Below, piece by piece: positions 30,467 through 38,867 of a DNA stretch of 48,683 nucleotides. A model generated the notes under the pieces. That model saw nothing but the letters and a program-made list of their open reading frames with translations, was not told the DNA's origin and did not search any database. How positions within the stretch are numbered: the first letter of the stretch is position 1; every line of letters starts with the position of its first letter. Origin of the DNA: Clostridia bacterium (GTDB taxonomy: Bacteria; Bacillota; Clostridia; Oscillospirales; Acutalibacteraceae); the NCBI GenBank assembly GCA_017451425.1, contig JAFSPP010000017.1, positions 1 to 48,683 on the forward strand, in the 5' to 3' direction. The position numbers were made by a program, and so were the translations under genes.

Positions 30467-32851
30467 CTATTTCATCTTAACTATTGTCACGCCGTCCTCG
30501 CCTTCACCGAAGGTGCCGAGACGGTGCTCTTTTACATGGGGGTTCTTCGAGAGATACTTTCCTACCTCTTTTCTGAGTACACCCGTGCCCTTACCGTGTA
30601 TTACGGTGAACTCCTCTATACCGAGACGCAGCTGCATGTCAATGAAGCGGTCGAGTTCCAGTATGGCCTCGTCAGATGCCATGCCGCGCAGGTCGATTGA
30701 GGTCTTTACCGCGAGGTCTGACTTTGAGGTCATGGTGCGCTTCACGCTGCGCGTGCCGCCCGTCTCCTTCTTCTTGTGTCCTTCGAGAAGGCGCAGATTC
30801 GAGAGAGGAGTCCTGCTCTTCATGATACCTGACGTGACCTCGACCATTCCCTTCTTGTCGGGGAGCGCCGTGACGGTTGCGGTCGTGCCGAGGTCGGCAA
30901 TGACAACCGTATCGCCCACGACGAGGTCACGGGGCAGGACATAGTCCTCTTCCTGCGCCAAAGCCACAATCGGATTTGTAATATCGTCGAGCGTACCCTG
31001 GTGACGCTTTATGACTGACTTCGCATCAGCGGAGAGCTGTGAGAGGTCTGAGGAATTCTTCCGTTCCTTCTTGAGCCTGTCTATGTCGTCGAGGAAGGCC
31101 GCGGCCTCTCTCCTCGCCTGTTCAACTATCTTCATGGCCTCGGAACGGGCCTTTTCTATCTCGTCGTTTTTCATCTTCTCGACGCTGTCGCGGAGTTCCT
31201 CGGCCCTGGCCTTTTCGGCCTGAGCCTGAGCCGAGAGTTCAAGTGCCTTTTCATGCTCGAACTCCATGGCAATACGCGAGGATTCGAGCTGCTCTATGAC
31301 ATCCTCAAACTGAGAGTTCTCCGCGGAGACCAGTTCACGGGCGCGGCCGACGACGGCCTCCGGCATGCCGAGACGCTCCGAGATGGCGAAGGCATTTGAG
31401 CGGCCGGGCGCTCCTATGAGAAGTCTGTACGTCGGCGACAGGGTGTCGACATTGAATTCGCAGCAGCCGTTCTCCACGCGCGGCGTCTGCAGAGCATACG
31501 CCTTAAGTTCCGCGTAGTGAGTGGTTGCTGCCACCTTGGCACCCTGTGAAGCGAGCCTCTCGAGAACCGAGATGGCGAGCGCCGCGCCCTCTACCGGGTC
31601 GGTACCCGCTCCGAGCTCGTCTATCAGACAGAGGCTGTGTGAGTCAGCCCTCTTTATTATGTCCACGATATTTGTCATGTGCGCGGAGAATGTAGAGAGC
31701 GACTGCTCTATGCTCTGGTCATCTCCTATGTCCGCAAACACATCTTTGAATATCGCCATCCTGCTGTTGTCGGCAACCGGTATCATGAGGCCGGATGCCG
31801 CCATGAGCGACAGGAGTCCTATCGTTTTTATCGACACGGTCTTACCGCCCGTATTCGGTCCGGTTATGACCAGTGTATCAAAGTCCTCGCCGAGACGTAT
31901 GTCGGTGGCGACAACCGTCTTCGGGTCAATCAGCGGATGTCTTGCACCCTTGATGTCGATTATGCCCTCGTCATTGAGAATCGGCTCGGACGCCTTCATT
32001 GCATACGCGAGCTGCGCCTTGGCAAAGATGAAGTTTAAGGCTATGGCGGCCTCGTACGACTTCTTCGTCTCCTCATAGACATCTCCGACCATGGCGGAGA
32101 GTTCGGCGAGAATGCGCTCAATCTCATCGCGCTCCTTAGACTGAAGAACACGTATCTCGTTGTTCGCCTCGACTACGGACATAGGCTCTATGAATACCGT
32201 TGCTCCGCTGTCTGAGGTGTCCTGTACGACACCGGCGACTTCGCCCTTGTGCTCACGTTTTACGGGCACGACGTATCTGCCGTTTCGCATTGTGACTATG
32301 GCGTCCTGAAGGGCAGTCTGATAGTGCTGCGAATGTACAATATGATCCAGCTGCTCCCTGATTTTATTCTCCTGTCTGCGAAGGGACTTTCTTATGTCGG
32401 AGAGTTCCGGAGAAGCCTCGTCCGCCATCTCCTCCTCGGAGAGAATGCAGAAGAAAATACGCTCCTCAACACTCAGATGAGGGATGAGAGCGGTGAAGTA
32501 TTTGTCGATGCAGGTCTCAACGCTTGCGCACTGGTTGAACCAGTCACGGATCGCACGGATGGTGCGGAGCGTGGACGCGCAGTCGAGGAGGTCCTTCATT
32601 GAGAGGATACCGCCGCTCGACGCAACATGCATGAGACCGTTTACGTTCTTGAGACCGCCGAAAGAGGGACCGCCGAACTTCGCCAGAAGCACATAGGCGT
32701 CCACCGTCTCCGAGAGGAGAATCTTCGCGGACTCAAGGTCCTTGGACGGCACGAGTTCCATAGCCATATCATGGGCGTCCGGGCACGAAGTCTGTGCAGC
32801 CAGGCGCTCAAGTATCTTATCAAAATCAAGTGCCGCAAAATGCTTGTTCAT
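30467..32851 (-). CDS. mutS2: Endonuclease MutS2
   Basis: 794 residues. MutS2 acts against homologous recombination and on collided ribosomes in Firmicutes. It lacks the mismatch-recognition domain of MutS1. Visible: the clamp/lever region (residues 1-300), the ATPase core with TGPNTGGKTVSIKTIGLL, DIGDDQSIEQSLSTFSAHM and LIDELGAGTDPVEGAALA, a long coiled coil (about 505-600), a KOW-like segment (VVGDTVVIADLG) and the C-terminal Smr nuclease domain (IDLRGMASDEAI, FTVIHGKGTGVLR). Full length, placed between era and recO. Confidence 0.96.
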   Translation of the reverse strand: MNKHFAALDFDKILERLAAQTSCPDAHDMAMELVPSKDLESAKILLSETVDAYVLLAKFGGPSFGGLKNVNGLMHVASSGGILSMKDLLDCASTLRTIRAIRDWFNQCASVETCIDKYFTALIPHLSVEERIFFCILSEEEMADEASPELSDIRKSLRRQENKIREQLDHIVHSQHYQTALQDAIVTMRNGRYVVPVKREHKGEVAGVVQDTSDSGATVFIEPMSVVEANNEIRVLQSKERDEIERILAELSAMVGDVYEETKKSYEAAIALNFIFAKAQLAYAMKASEPILNDEGIIDIKGARHPLIDPKTVVATDIRLGEDFDTLVITGPNTGGKTVSIKTIGLLSLMAASGLMIPVADNSRMAIFKDVFADIGDDQSIEQSLSTFSAHMTNIVDIIKRADSHSLCLIDELGAGTDPVEGAALAISVLERLASQGAKVAATTHYAELKAYALQTPRVENGCCEFNVDTLSPTYRLLIGAPGRSNAFAISERLGMPEAVVGRARELVSAENSQFEDVIEQLESSRIAMEFEHEKALELSAQAQAEKARAEELRDSVEKMKNDEIEKARSEAMKIVEQARREAAAFLDDIDRLKKERKNSSDLSQLSADAKSVIKRHQGTLDDITNPIVALAQEEDYVLPRDLVVGDTVVIADLGTTATVTALPDKKGMVEVTSGIMKSRTPLSNLRLLEGHKKKETGGTRSVKRTMTSKSDLAVKTSIDLRGMASDEAILELDRFIDMQLRLGIEEFTVIHGKGTGVLRKEVGKYLSKNPHVKEHRLGTFGEGEDGVTIVKMK

Positions 32852-32860
32852 TTCTTTTAC

Positions 32861-33760
32861 CTATTCATTATCCAATCCGAAATTATGTATGAGGCCCTCC
32901 CTGTCACGCCAGCCTTCCTTGACCTTCACCCAGCACTGAAGGTTTATATGACAGTCAAAGAATCTTTCCATATCCTGACGGGCATAGGTTGAGACCTTCT
33001 TGAGCATTGAGCCGTTCTTTCCGATGATGATGCCCTTGTGGGTCTCCCGCTCGCAGTAGATTACGGCCTCTATGTCAAGTATGCCGGAGTCCTCCCGCTC
33101 ACGCATCTTCTCAATGCTGACGGCCACGCCGTGCGGGACCTCCTTGTCGAGAAGCCGAAGGAGCTTCTCGCGAATAATCTCCCCTGCAATGACCCGCTCC
33201 GGCTGGTCCGTCAGCGTATCATCCGGGAAATAGTGTACGGACGGCTGTGCGAGTTTTTCAATCTCGTCGAGCAGCTCGTCCACAGCCGTGCCTTTGACGG
33301 CCGAAATCGGCACGACGGCCTCGAAATCATAGAGTTCCGAGAACGTCTTTATGCGTTCGGGTAATGCCCCCATGTCGGGCAGGGTGTCAATCTTGTTTAT
33401 GGCGAGCACGACCGGAATATCAAGCTTTTTGAATTTCCCGATAAGCTCGATTTCGCCGGGTTTTACATCGCCCTCTGCCTCCACGACAAAGAGACATGCG
33501 TCAACGCCGCCTATGCTGTCCGTCACGGCGCGCACCATGCTTTCACCGAGCTTGTTCTTCGGCCTGTGATAGCCGGGAGTATCGGTGAATACAAGTTGAC
33601 AGGCGCCCCTTGTGAGGACGCCCATTATTTTCGTTCTTGTAGTCTGCGGCTTGGAAGACACTATGGCGATCTTCGTGCCGAGGACCTTGTTAAGAAGCGA
33701 GGATTTGCCTACGTTCGGGCAACCTACGATGGCAATGAACGCTGTTGTCGTGTTCGGCAT
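32861..33760 (-). CDS. era: GTPase Era
   Basis: 299 residues. Era is an essential GTPase that binds the 3' end of 16S rRNA during 30S assembly. G motifs: GCPNVGKSSLLN (P-loop), TDTPGYHRP (G3) and NKID (G4), with SAVKGTAVDEL (G5). The KH domain at the C-terminus has the IIGKNGSMLKKVSTYARQDMERFFDCHINLQCWVKV block, in which the VKVKEGWRD ending is typical. Coupled to ybeY by TAATG. Confidence 0.98.
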   Translation of the reverse strand: MPNTTTAFIAIVGCPNVGKSSLLNKVLGTKIAIVSSKPQTTRTKIMGVLTRGACQLVFTDTPGYHRPKNKLGESMVRAVTDSIGGVDACLFVVEAEGDVKPGEIELIGKFKKLDIPVVLAINKIDTLPDMGALPERIKTFSELYDFEAVVPISAVKGTAVDELLDEIEKLAQPSVHYFPDDTLTDQPERVIAGEIIREKLLRLLDKEVPHGVAVSIEKMREREDSGILDIEAVIYCERETHKGIIIGKNGSMLKKVSTYARQDMERFFDCHINLQCWVKVKEGWRDREGLIHNFGLDNE

Positions 33761-34266
33761 TATGAGTCTCCCATATAGTAGCTGCCGTCCCTCTTGAGAC
33801 CGAGCTCGGTCAGGGCCTGTTCCTCTTTCTCACGCATGTGGAGAAGTTCCAGACCTCCGTTCTCGTGATCGTATCCGAGAAGGTGCAGCATTGAGTGTAC
33901 GGTGAGATAGCCGACCTCGCGCTGGATACCGTGTCCGTAGCGCTCAGCCTGTTCAACCGCCTTTTCGAGTGATATTACAATGTCACCGAGCTGTGCTTCG
34001 CCGGTGTCGAGGTTTATGTCATAGACACCGTTTACCCCGAGGGGGAAAGAGAGCACATCGGTCTCCTTGTCGATATTCCTGTGTTCGCGATTGAGTTCAC
34101 GGATTTTCTCGTTGTCCACGAGTGTTACCGAGACCTCGGCGTCGCCCTCAAAATTCTCCATTGTGAGAACCGCTGTGCAGCAGCGGCGAATCAGCATACG
34201 AAGTCCCTTCGGGACCTTTATTGTCTTCTGATCGTTTGTGATGACAACCTTTACCTTATTTGCCAC
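33760..34266 (-). CDS. ybeY: Endoribonuclease YbeY
   Basis: 168 residues. A zinc-dependent RNase for 16S rRNA 3' processing and quality control. The metal site is intact: HSMLHLLGYDHE has the HxxLHLxGYDH pattern. Upstream is the family segment NREHRNIDKETDVLSFPL. It overlaps the end of phoH by 11 bp and its TAA overlaps the era ATG, so it is translated within a tightly coupled operon. Confidence 0.97.
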   Translation of the reverse strand: MANKVKVVITNDQKTIKVPKGLRMLIRRCCTAVLTMENFEGDAEVSVTLVDNEKIRELNREHRNIDKETDVLSFPLGVNGVYDINLDTGEAQLGDIVISLEKAVEQAERYGHGIQREVGYLTVHSMLHLLGYDHENGGLELLHMREKEEQALTELGLKRDGSYYMGDS

Positions 34267-35233
34267 GATGTTTTCCCTCCGTTTTTTCGGCGTAACGTTC
34301 GTAAGCCTTTACTATTTCCTGAACGAGATGGTGTCTGACAACATCACGCTCGTCAAATTTCACCGTTGTAATACCCTCTATGTTTTTCAGGATCTTTGTG
34401 ACCTCAACGAGTCCCGACTTCTTTCCTCCCGGCAGGTCTATCTGGGTGACATCGCCCGTGATGACCGCCTTGGAGCCGTTGCCGAGACGGGTCAGGAACA
34501 TCTTCATCTGTTCCGATGTAGTGTTCTGCGCCTCGTCAAGTATTATGAAACTATCATCGAGGGTCCTGCCTCGCATGTATGCGAGGGGAGCGACCTCGAT
34601 GACTCCGCGCTCCATCTGTTTCTGGAAGCCGTCGGCTCCGAACATCTCAAAGAGCGCGTCATAGAGAGGTCGCAGGTAAGGGTCGACCTTCTGCTGAAGG
34701 TCGCCGGGCAGGAAGCCCAGGCTCTCGCCTGCCTCAACTGCCGGGCGGGTCAGGATTATCCTGTTTACCTCCTTCGCCTTGAAGGCCTTTACGGCCATGG
34801 CGACGGCGAGGTAGGTCTTACCGGTACCCGCCGGTCCGATTCCGAATACGACAGTGTTGTCGTTTATGGCGTCAATATACCGTTTCTGTCCCAGGGTCTT
34901 GGCCTTTATCGGCTTGCCGCTCGCGGTAATACAGATACAGTCGGACATGAGCTTTTTAAGCTCCGCATCCTGTCCGCCCTTCGTCATCTCTATGACGTAG
35001 CGGACATTCTGCTCATTGAGCTCCTCCCCTTTTGACAAGAGGGCAAAGAGTCCGTCCACCGACTTCGCGGCGGCCTCCACGGCAGCCTCATCACCCGTAA
35101 TCTTTATGGTGTCTCCGCGGGTGATTACGGTGACTCCGTATTCGTTCTCGAGAATCCTTATGTTCTCGTCCAGGCTCCCGAAGAGCCCGAGGACATTCTC
35201 GAAATTATCAAATTGGATCAGTTTTTCCGACAT
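34256..35233 (-). CDS. phoH: PhoH family protein (YbeZ type ATPase)
   Basis: 325 residues. A cytoplasmic ATPase of the PhoH/YbeZ group encoded next to ybeY, and thought to act with it in RNA metabolism. N-terminal KH-like domain (residues 1-100). P-loop: FGIGPAGTGKTYLAVAMAVKAF. Further motifs: ILTRPAVEAGESLGFLPGDLQQKVDPYLRPLYDAL and FIILDEAQNTTSEQMKMFLTRLG (Walker B), VITGDVTQIDLP. ATG 35233 has AGGTG 8 nt upstream and is chosen over the in-frame GTG at 35242. First gene of the phoH-ybeY-era-mutS2-recO run. Confidence 0.96.
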   Translation of the reverse strand: MSEKLIQFDNFENVLGLFGSLDENIRILENEYGVTVITRGDTIKITGDEAAVEAAAKSVDGLFALLSKGEELNEQNVRYVIEMTKGGQDAELKKLMSDCICITASGKPIKAKTLGQKRYIDAINDNTVVFGIGPAGTGKTYLAVAMAVKAFKAKEVNRIILTRPAVEAGESLGFLPGDLQQKVDPYLRPLYDALFEMFGADGFQKQMERGVIEVAPLAYMRGRTLDDSFIILDEAQNTTSEQMKMFLTRLGNGSKAVITGDVTQIDLPGGKKSGLVEVTKILKNIEGITTVKFDERDVVRHHLVQEIVKAYERYAEKTEGKHRGK

Positions 35234-35264
35234 ATCAAGCACCTTTGTTTAAATATACAAAACA

Positions 35265-35292
35265 ATTATAACAGTTTTACATAAAAAGTTAA
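35265..35292 (-). promoter_or_regulatory. Promoter of the phoH operon
   Basis: Minus strand TTAACT (35287-35292), 16-nt spacer, TATAAT (35265-35270). Confidence 0.6.
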
Positions 35293-35358
35293 TGAGCATT
35301 TTATACAATTTTCACATTTTTTACTTGTATGTTCTTTATAGCGCGCGCCCGCCCATAC

Positions 35359-35387
35359 TTGTAAAGGGAGGGTATTTATGCTAAAAT
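35359..35387 (+). promoter_or_regulatory. Promoter of the small Cys protein / DUF1015 operon
   Basis: TTGTAA (35359-35364), 17-nt spacer ending TGC, TAAAAT (35382-35387): an extended -10 promoter. Confidence 0.6.
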
Positions 35388-35418
35388 TTTCCTATTAAAA
35401 ATGCGAGGAAGTGCAGTC

Positions 35419-35634
35419 GTGAGTAAGCTCTATAATACCGATATAACCCCGGCATGTGAATACTGCAGACACGGTCGCCTGACCCCTGACGAGACGGGCG
35501 TTCTGTGCGTTAAAAACGGCATTATGCTGCCCGATTCATCATGCAAGTCATTCAAGTATGACGTCTTAAAGCGCAGGCCCAAAAGACAGCTTCCCATCTT
35601 CTCCGATTTCTCGGAGGAGGACTTCACACTCTAA
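35419..35634 (+). CDS. Small conserved four-cysteine protein
   Basis: 71 residues, cytoplasmic. It has C14-x2-C17 (ACEYCRHG), a third Cys in VLCVKNG and a fourth in SSCKSFKYD, a spacing that fits a small zinc ribbon. The closing block YDVLKRRPKRQLP is basic. I recognise it as a small conserved clostridial protein without a known function. GTG 35419 is chosen because GAGGAAG lies 8-9 nt upstream; the ATG at 35401 lies about 7 nt after the predicted start point and has no site. It is followed at 10 nt by the DUF1015 gene and shares its promoter. Confidence 0.75.
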   Translation: MSKLYNTDITPACEYCRHGRLTPDETGVLCVKNGIMLPDSSCKSFKYDVLKRRPKRQLPIFSDFSEEDFTL

Positions 35635-35644
35635 GGAGACAAAC

Positions 35645-36892
35645 ATGTCAGTTTTCAGACCATTCCGGGCAGTAAGGCCGATGCCGGCATATGCCCATCT
35701 TGTCGCGGCACTCCCGTACGATGTCATGACATCTGATGAGGCCCGCGAAAAAGTAAAGGACAATCCCTACTCATTCCTGCATGTCGATAAAGCGGAGATA
35801 GACCTGCCCCTCGGCACGGACCTCTACTCTGACGAGGTATATGCCAAAGCGGCACAGAACCTTAAAAGCCTCGAGACGGACGAGATAATGCGTCAGGACA
35901 AGCACAGCTGCTTTTACATCTACGAGCAGACGTGGCTGGGCCGCACGCAGACAGGACTTGTCGGCTGCGCCTCAATAGACGAGTACATAAACGGCAGTAT
36001 CAGGAAACACGAGCTCACGAGAGCCGACAAGGAGGCGGACCGTATCCGCCACGTCGACACCTGCAACGCAAATACCGGTCCCATCTTCCTCACCTACAAG
36101 GGCAATGAGACTGTCGACAAAATAATAGACAACTACAAGAAGACAAATCTCCCCATATATGACTTTGAATCCGAGGGCGATGTAAAAAACCGCATCTGGG
36201 TAGTAAACAACGACACGGGCCTTACGGATAAACTGGAGGAAGCGTTTAAAGAAGTGGACGCGCTCTACATCGCCGACGGTCACCACCGCTGCGCATCAGC
36301 AGTTAAAGTGGGCCAAAAACGCAGGGAGAAAAATCCGGGCTACAACGGAGATGAGGAATTCAATTTCTTCCTTGCCGTCGCCTTCCCGAAAGATGAACTT
36401 CGTATTCTTGACTACAACCGCGTCATAAAGGACACAAACGGCCTCTCAAAAGAGGATCTTCTGAAAAAGATAAACGAGAACTTCGAAATTGAGACCACGC
36501 TGAGCGTGACTCCCTTCAGACCGGAAGAACGCCACACATTCGGCATGTACCTGGACAAAAGCTGGTACAAGCTCACGGCAAAACCGGAAGTCATCAATGA
36601 GGATGATCCTGTCGAGTCACTGGATGTCTCAATACTCCAGAAGAGCCTCATAGCTCCGGTCCTCGGCATAGAGGATCCGAGAACCGATCCGCGTATCGAC
36701 TTTGTCGGCGGCATACGCGGCCTGTCCGAACTCGAGCGCCGCTGCGGTGAGGACTGCAAACTCGCGTTTGCCCTCTTCCCCACCTCGCTCGACGAGCTCA
36801 TCGCCATCGCTGACGCCGGCGCGCTCATGCCGCCGAAGTCCACCTGGTTTGAGCCCAAACTCCTCTCGGGTCTCTTCATCCACAAACTTTAA
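35645..36892 (+). CDS. DUF1015 family protein
   Basis: 415 residues of the DUF1015 family, widespread in anaerobic bacteria and often described as uncharacterised or HTH-linked. The family blocks are visible: FRPFRAVRPMPAYAHLVAALPYDVM at the start, NPYSFLHVDKAEID, LTRADKEADRIRHVDTCNANTGPIFL, and ALYIADGHHRCASAVKVGQ with its conserved DGHHR. The GHHR motif hints at a metal or phosphate site, but no reaction is established. It follows the small Cys protein with an AAGGAGA ribosome binding site, so the two are co-translated. A bidirectional terminator follows. Confidence 0.9.
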   Translation: MSVFRPFRAVRPMPAYAHLVAALPYDVMTSDEAREKVKDNPYSFLHVDKAEIDLPLGTDLYSDEVYAKAAQNLKSLETDEIMRQDKHSCFYIYEQTWLGRTQTGLVGCASIDEYINGSIRKHELTRADKEADRIRHVDTCNANTGPIFLTYKGNETVDKIIDNYKKTNLPIYDFESEGDVKNRIWVVNNDTGLTDKLEEAFKEVDALYIADGHHRCASAVKVGQKRREKNPGYNGDEEFNFFLAVAFPKDELRILDYNRVIKDTNGLSKEDLLKKINENFEIETTLSVTPFRPEERHTFGMYLDKSWYKLTAKPEVINEDDPVESLDVSILQKSLIAPVLGIEDPRTDPRIDFVGGIRGLSELERRCGEDCKLAFALFPTSLDELIAIADAGALMPPKSTWFEPKLLSGLFIHKL

Positions 36893-36898
36893 AAAAAG

Positions 36899-36924
36899 AA
36901 CTCCCGGGCAGTTGCCCGGGAGTT
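36899..36924. terminator. Bidirectional terminator between DUF1015 and SGNH genes
   Basis: 11-bp GC-rich stem AACTCCCGGGC / GCCCGGGAGTT with loop AGTT, A-run before and T-run after. Confidence 0.93.
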
Positions 36925-36929
36925 TTTGT

Positions 36930-38306
36930 TTAGTCGGTTGTAGGTTCTGTAGGCGGCTCTATCGGAGGTTCCGTCGGAGGCTCTGTAGGCGGCTCCGTGG
37001 GAGGTTCCGGATTCTTTGTGTACTTGACGGTAATGTTTACATCTGCCGCTCCGAACGTGCCTGAAATGGTTGCCCTGTCAGGAGTGTAACCGCTGACATT
37101 GGGACTCGGTACGGAATATGTGTCGCCCTTTAAGAAGTCAGCTTTTGTGTAAGTCGCAGCGGCTGTTCCGCCCTCCGCCTTGACATAGTTGATAGTGAGT
37201 TTATATGTCTTATCTTTGGTGTAGGTTACGGTGATGGTCTGGTCCTCCGTTCCGATTGTACCGGAGACAGTGGCCTGGTTGGGTGTGTAACCTCTGACCT
37301 TCGGACTCGCCACCGAATAGGACTGGCCTGCTTTCAGGTTGCCTACGGTCTGCGCCGCAGGGGCCTTTGAACCGTCCGCCATGGCATAGTTTACGGTGAG
37401 CGTGCGTACCGCCCAGCTCGGGTCATAGCAGTGATTCATAAGGTACCAGCACCATGCTCCGCAGCCTGCGCTTGAGAAGTGCATGCCCATTGAACCGGGA
37501 TCGCTGCAGTACTCATCTTTCAGGTATCCTTTGTCATCGTACATGACGGAGGCTACATCGACAAAATACCAGCCGTGCGATGCAGCTACACCGGAAAGAA
37601 GCTGGTTGTACAGCCTAATGTTCGCGTTGTTTAAAATCCTGCCGTTCGTGCCGTCTTTTGCGGCAATGATGGGGGTCATTGACTGAATGTAGATAAGTAT
37701 GCCCGGATTGCTCTGCTCGATGAGCGAGCACAGCTGAGCCATATTTGAAGCGGCACCGTTTACACCGACACGGTTCAAGTCATTCATACCGAGCATGATG
37801 TAAACGCGCTTCTTGCCTGCGGGAATACTGTTCCAGATATTCGCCTTTATGACGCCGCTTAAAGCATTGCAGGTGCCGTAGCTTCCGTAGCACATATATG
37901 TTGCGCCGGGAAGTCCGCCGTACATCTGAAGTCTGAGGCTTATGGAGTCGCCTATAAATACGGACTCACCGAAGTAGTTCGGCGAGAGCTGCTGAGCCTT
38001 GGCCCACTCGAAGTAGGGCAGGGCCCCGCCGGTGTACTTTGTGACCTTCGGAGTCTCGGTCGTCTTCTCCTCTTTGGAGCCGTCGGCCTTCTTCTCGACA
38101 GGCACTACCGTGCCATCGCTCAAGACCGTCGTCGCCTCGACCTCCTCTTCAGGAGCGGGGGCCGCAGTCGTCTCAACAGCCTTTGTCGTATTTTCCGGAG
38201 GATCGACACTTACCGGCATATATCTCTTTGAAAGAGCAAAAGAAGTGCAGGTAATTGCAACCATGAGAATACCTGCAACAACACGCGTTATAATTGCTTT
38301 GTTCAT
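36930..38306 (-). CDS. Membrane-anchored or secreted SGNH hydrolase with two MucBP-like repeats and a PPTE tail
   Basis: 458 residues. N-terminal signal/anchor (residues 2-25), a Thr/Glu linker, then an SGNH/GDSL esterase domain: nucleophile Ser121 in VFIGDSISLR, the GxND block LGMNDLNRVG, and a C-terminal Asp/His pair in DPGSMGMHFSSAG. Two repeats of about 65 residues resemble MucBP modules (LTVNYAMADGSKAP...TVTYTKD and LTINYVKAEGGTAA...TVKYTKN). The protein ends in PPTEPPTEPPIEPPTEP with no LPxTG anchor. Probably removes acyl groups from a cell-surface or extracellular glycan (inference). ATG 38306 has AAAGGA upstream. The longer frame from 38357 would begin inside the terminator and is rejected. 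Confidence 0.82.
   Translation of the reverse strand: MNKAIITRVVAGILMVAITCTSFALSKRYMPVSVDPPENTTKAVETTAAPAPEEEVEATTVLSDGTVVPVEKKADGSKEEKTTETPKVTKYTGGALPYFEWAKAQQLSPNYFGESVFIGDSISLRLQMYGGLPGATYMCYGSYGTCNALSGVIKANIWNSIPAGKKRVYIMLGMNDLNRVGVNGAASNMAQLCSLIEQSNPGILIYIQSMTPIIAAKDGTNGRILNNANIRLYNQLLSGVAASHGWYFVDVASVMYDDKGYLKDEYCSDPGSMGMHFSSAGCGAWCWYLMNHCYDPSWAVRTLTVNYAMADGSKAPAAQTVGNLKAGQSYSVASPKVRGYTPNQATVSGTIGTEDQTITVTYTKDKTYKLTINYVKAEGGTAAATYTKADFLKGDTYSVPSPNVSGYTPDRATISGTFGAADVNITVKYTKNPEPPTEPPTEPPTEPPIEPPTEPTTD
36933..37010 (-). repeat. Short tandem repeats encoding PPTE units
   Basis: About six imperfect 12-nt units encode EPPT repeats at the C-terminus of the SGNH protein; copy number is probably variable. 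Confidence 0.7.
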
Positions 38307-38324
38307 ATAGCTTATTCCTTTAAA

Positions 38325-38354
38325 AAAGCCCCTGCGATTATCCGCAAGGGCTTT
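38325..38354 (-). terminator. Terminator of the lipoprotein gene, just upstream of the SGNH gene
   Basis: Stem AAAGCCC-C-TGCG / CGCA-A-GGGCTTT with a 6-nt loop, followed by TTTTTTAAA on the minus strand. The SGNH start lies 18 nt beyond. Confidence 0.85.
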
Positions 38355-38365
38355 CATTTTAACTC

Positions 38366-38674
38366 TTAATCTGCGGGACCGTCAGTCGAGGCAACACCTG
38401 TGCCGTAAGAGCCTGAGTAATTTGAGGTTGTGCCTACGGTATGTCTCTGTGTCGCTCTGTGGTTCTCACGAATCGCGTGAGATCTTACTCTGGGGTTCGG
38501 AGCGACATAAACCGCTCTTGCCTTCTCAGTGAAGATGCCGTCCCAGCCGTTGAGCCAGAAGTCAATCATCTTACCGATTACGGTGTCGTCATTTGCGGAA
38601 GCGCAGCCTGTAAGCATAAGTGCCATCATAAGCACGAGAAGCAACGCAACCATACGTTTCATGATTCTTTTCAT
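38366..38674 (-). CDS. Small predicted lipoprotein
   Basis: 102 residues. A basic start (MKRIMKRM), a hydrophobic stretch and a lipobox LTGCASAN make it a clear type II signal peptide with lipidation at Cys24. The mature 79 residues contain MIDFWLNGWDGIFTEKARAVYVAPNPRVRS and a Ser/Thr/Gly-rich end. I do not recognise a family. ATG 38674 has GGAGG 7 nt upstream. It lies between tRNA-Arg and the SGNH gene with its own promoter and terminator. Confidence 0.82.
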   Translation of the reverse strand: MKRIMKRMVALLLVLMMALMLTGCASANDDTVIGKMIDFWLNGWDGIFTEKARAVYVAPNPRVRSHAIRENHRATQRHTVGTTSNYSGSYGTGVASTDGPAD

Positions 38675-38707
38675 ATCAAAACCTCCGTAAACCTCTTTAA
38701 CAGTGAA

Positions 38708-38736
38708 ATTTTAACATATCAGAGACAAATTGTCGA
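38708..38736 (-). promoter_or_regulatory. Promoter of the small lipoprotein gene
   Basis: Minus strand TCGACA (38731-38736), 17-nt spacer, TAAAAT (38708-38713), starting just downstream of the tRNA. Confidence 0.5.
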
Positions 38737-38744
38737 GTTTTAAT

Positions 38745-38821
38745 TGGCATGCCCGGCCGGATTCGAACCGGCGACACCCAGCGTCGGAGGCTGGTGCTCT
38801 ATCCAACTGAGCTACGGGCAC
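38745..38821 (-). tRNA. tRNA-Arg (anticodon CCG)
   Basis: 77 nt including an encoded CCA (38747-38745). On the minus strand the cloverleaf reads: acceptor GTGCCCG pairing with CGGGCAT (first pair G-U), D arm GCTC/GAGC with GG in the loop, anticodon stem CCAGC/GCTGG with loop CTCCGAC (anticodon CCG, reads CGG), 5-nt variable loop, and T arm GCCGG-TTCGAAT-CCGGC. Complete, with discriminator base G. Confidence 0.96.
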
Positions 38822-38838
38822 GTATAAACCACTTCGAC

Positions 38839-38867
38839 ATTATATCACAAACGATCAGGTCTTTGAA
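38839..38867 (-). promoter_or_regulatory. Promoter of tRNA-Arg
   Basis: Minus strand TTCAAA (38862-38867), 17-nt spacer, TATAAT (38839-38844). The -35 box lies inside the 3' end of the upstream MBL-like gene. Confidence 0.55.

Noticed and set aside
34238..35035. 265-codon plus-strand frame antisense to phoH
   Set aside because: Mirror of a confident PhoH gene; no promoter or ribosome binding site.
36933..37010. CRISPR-like array
   Set aside because: The short repeats are in frame and encode PPTE units; there are no spacers.
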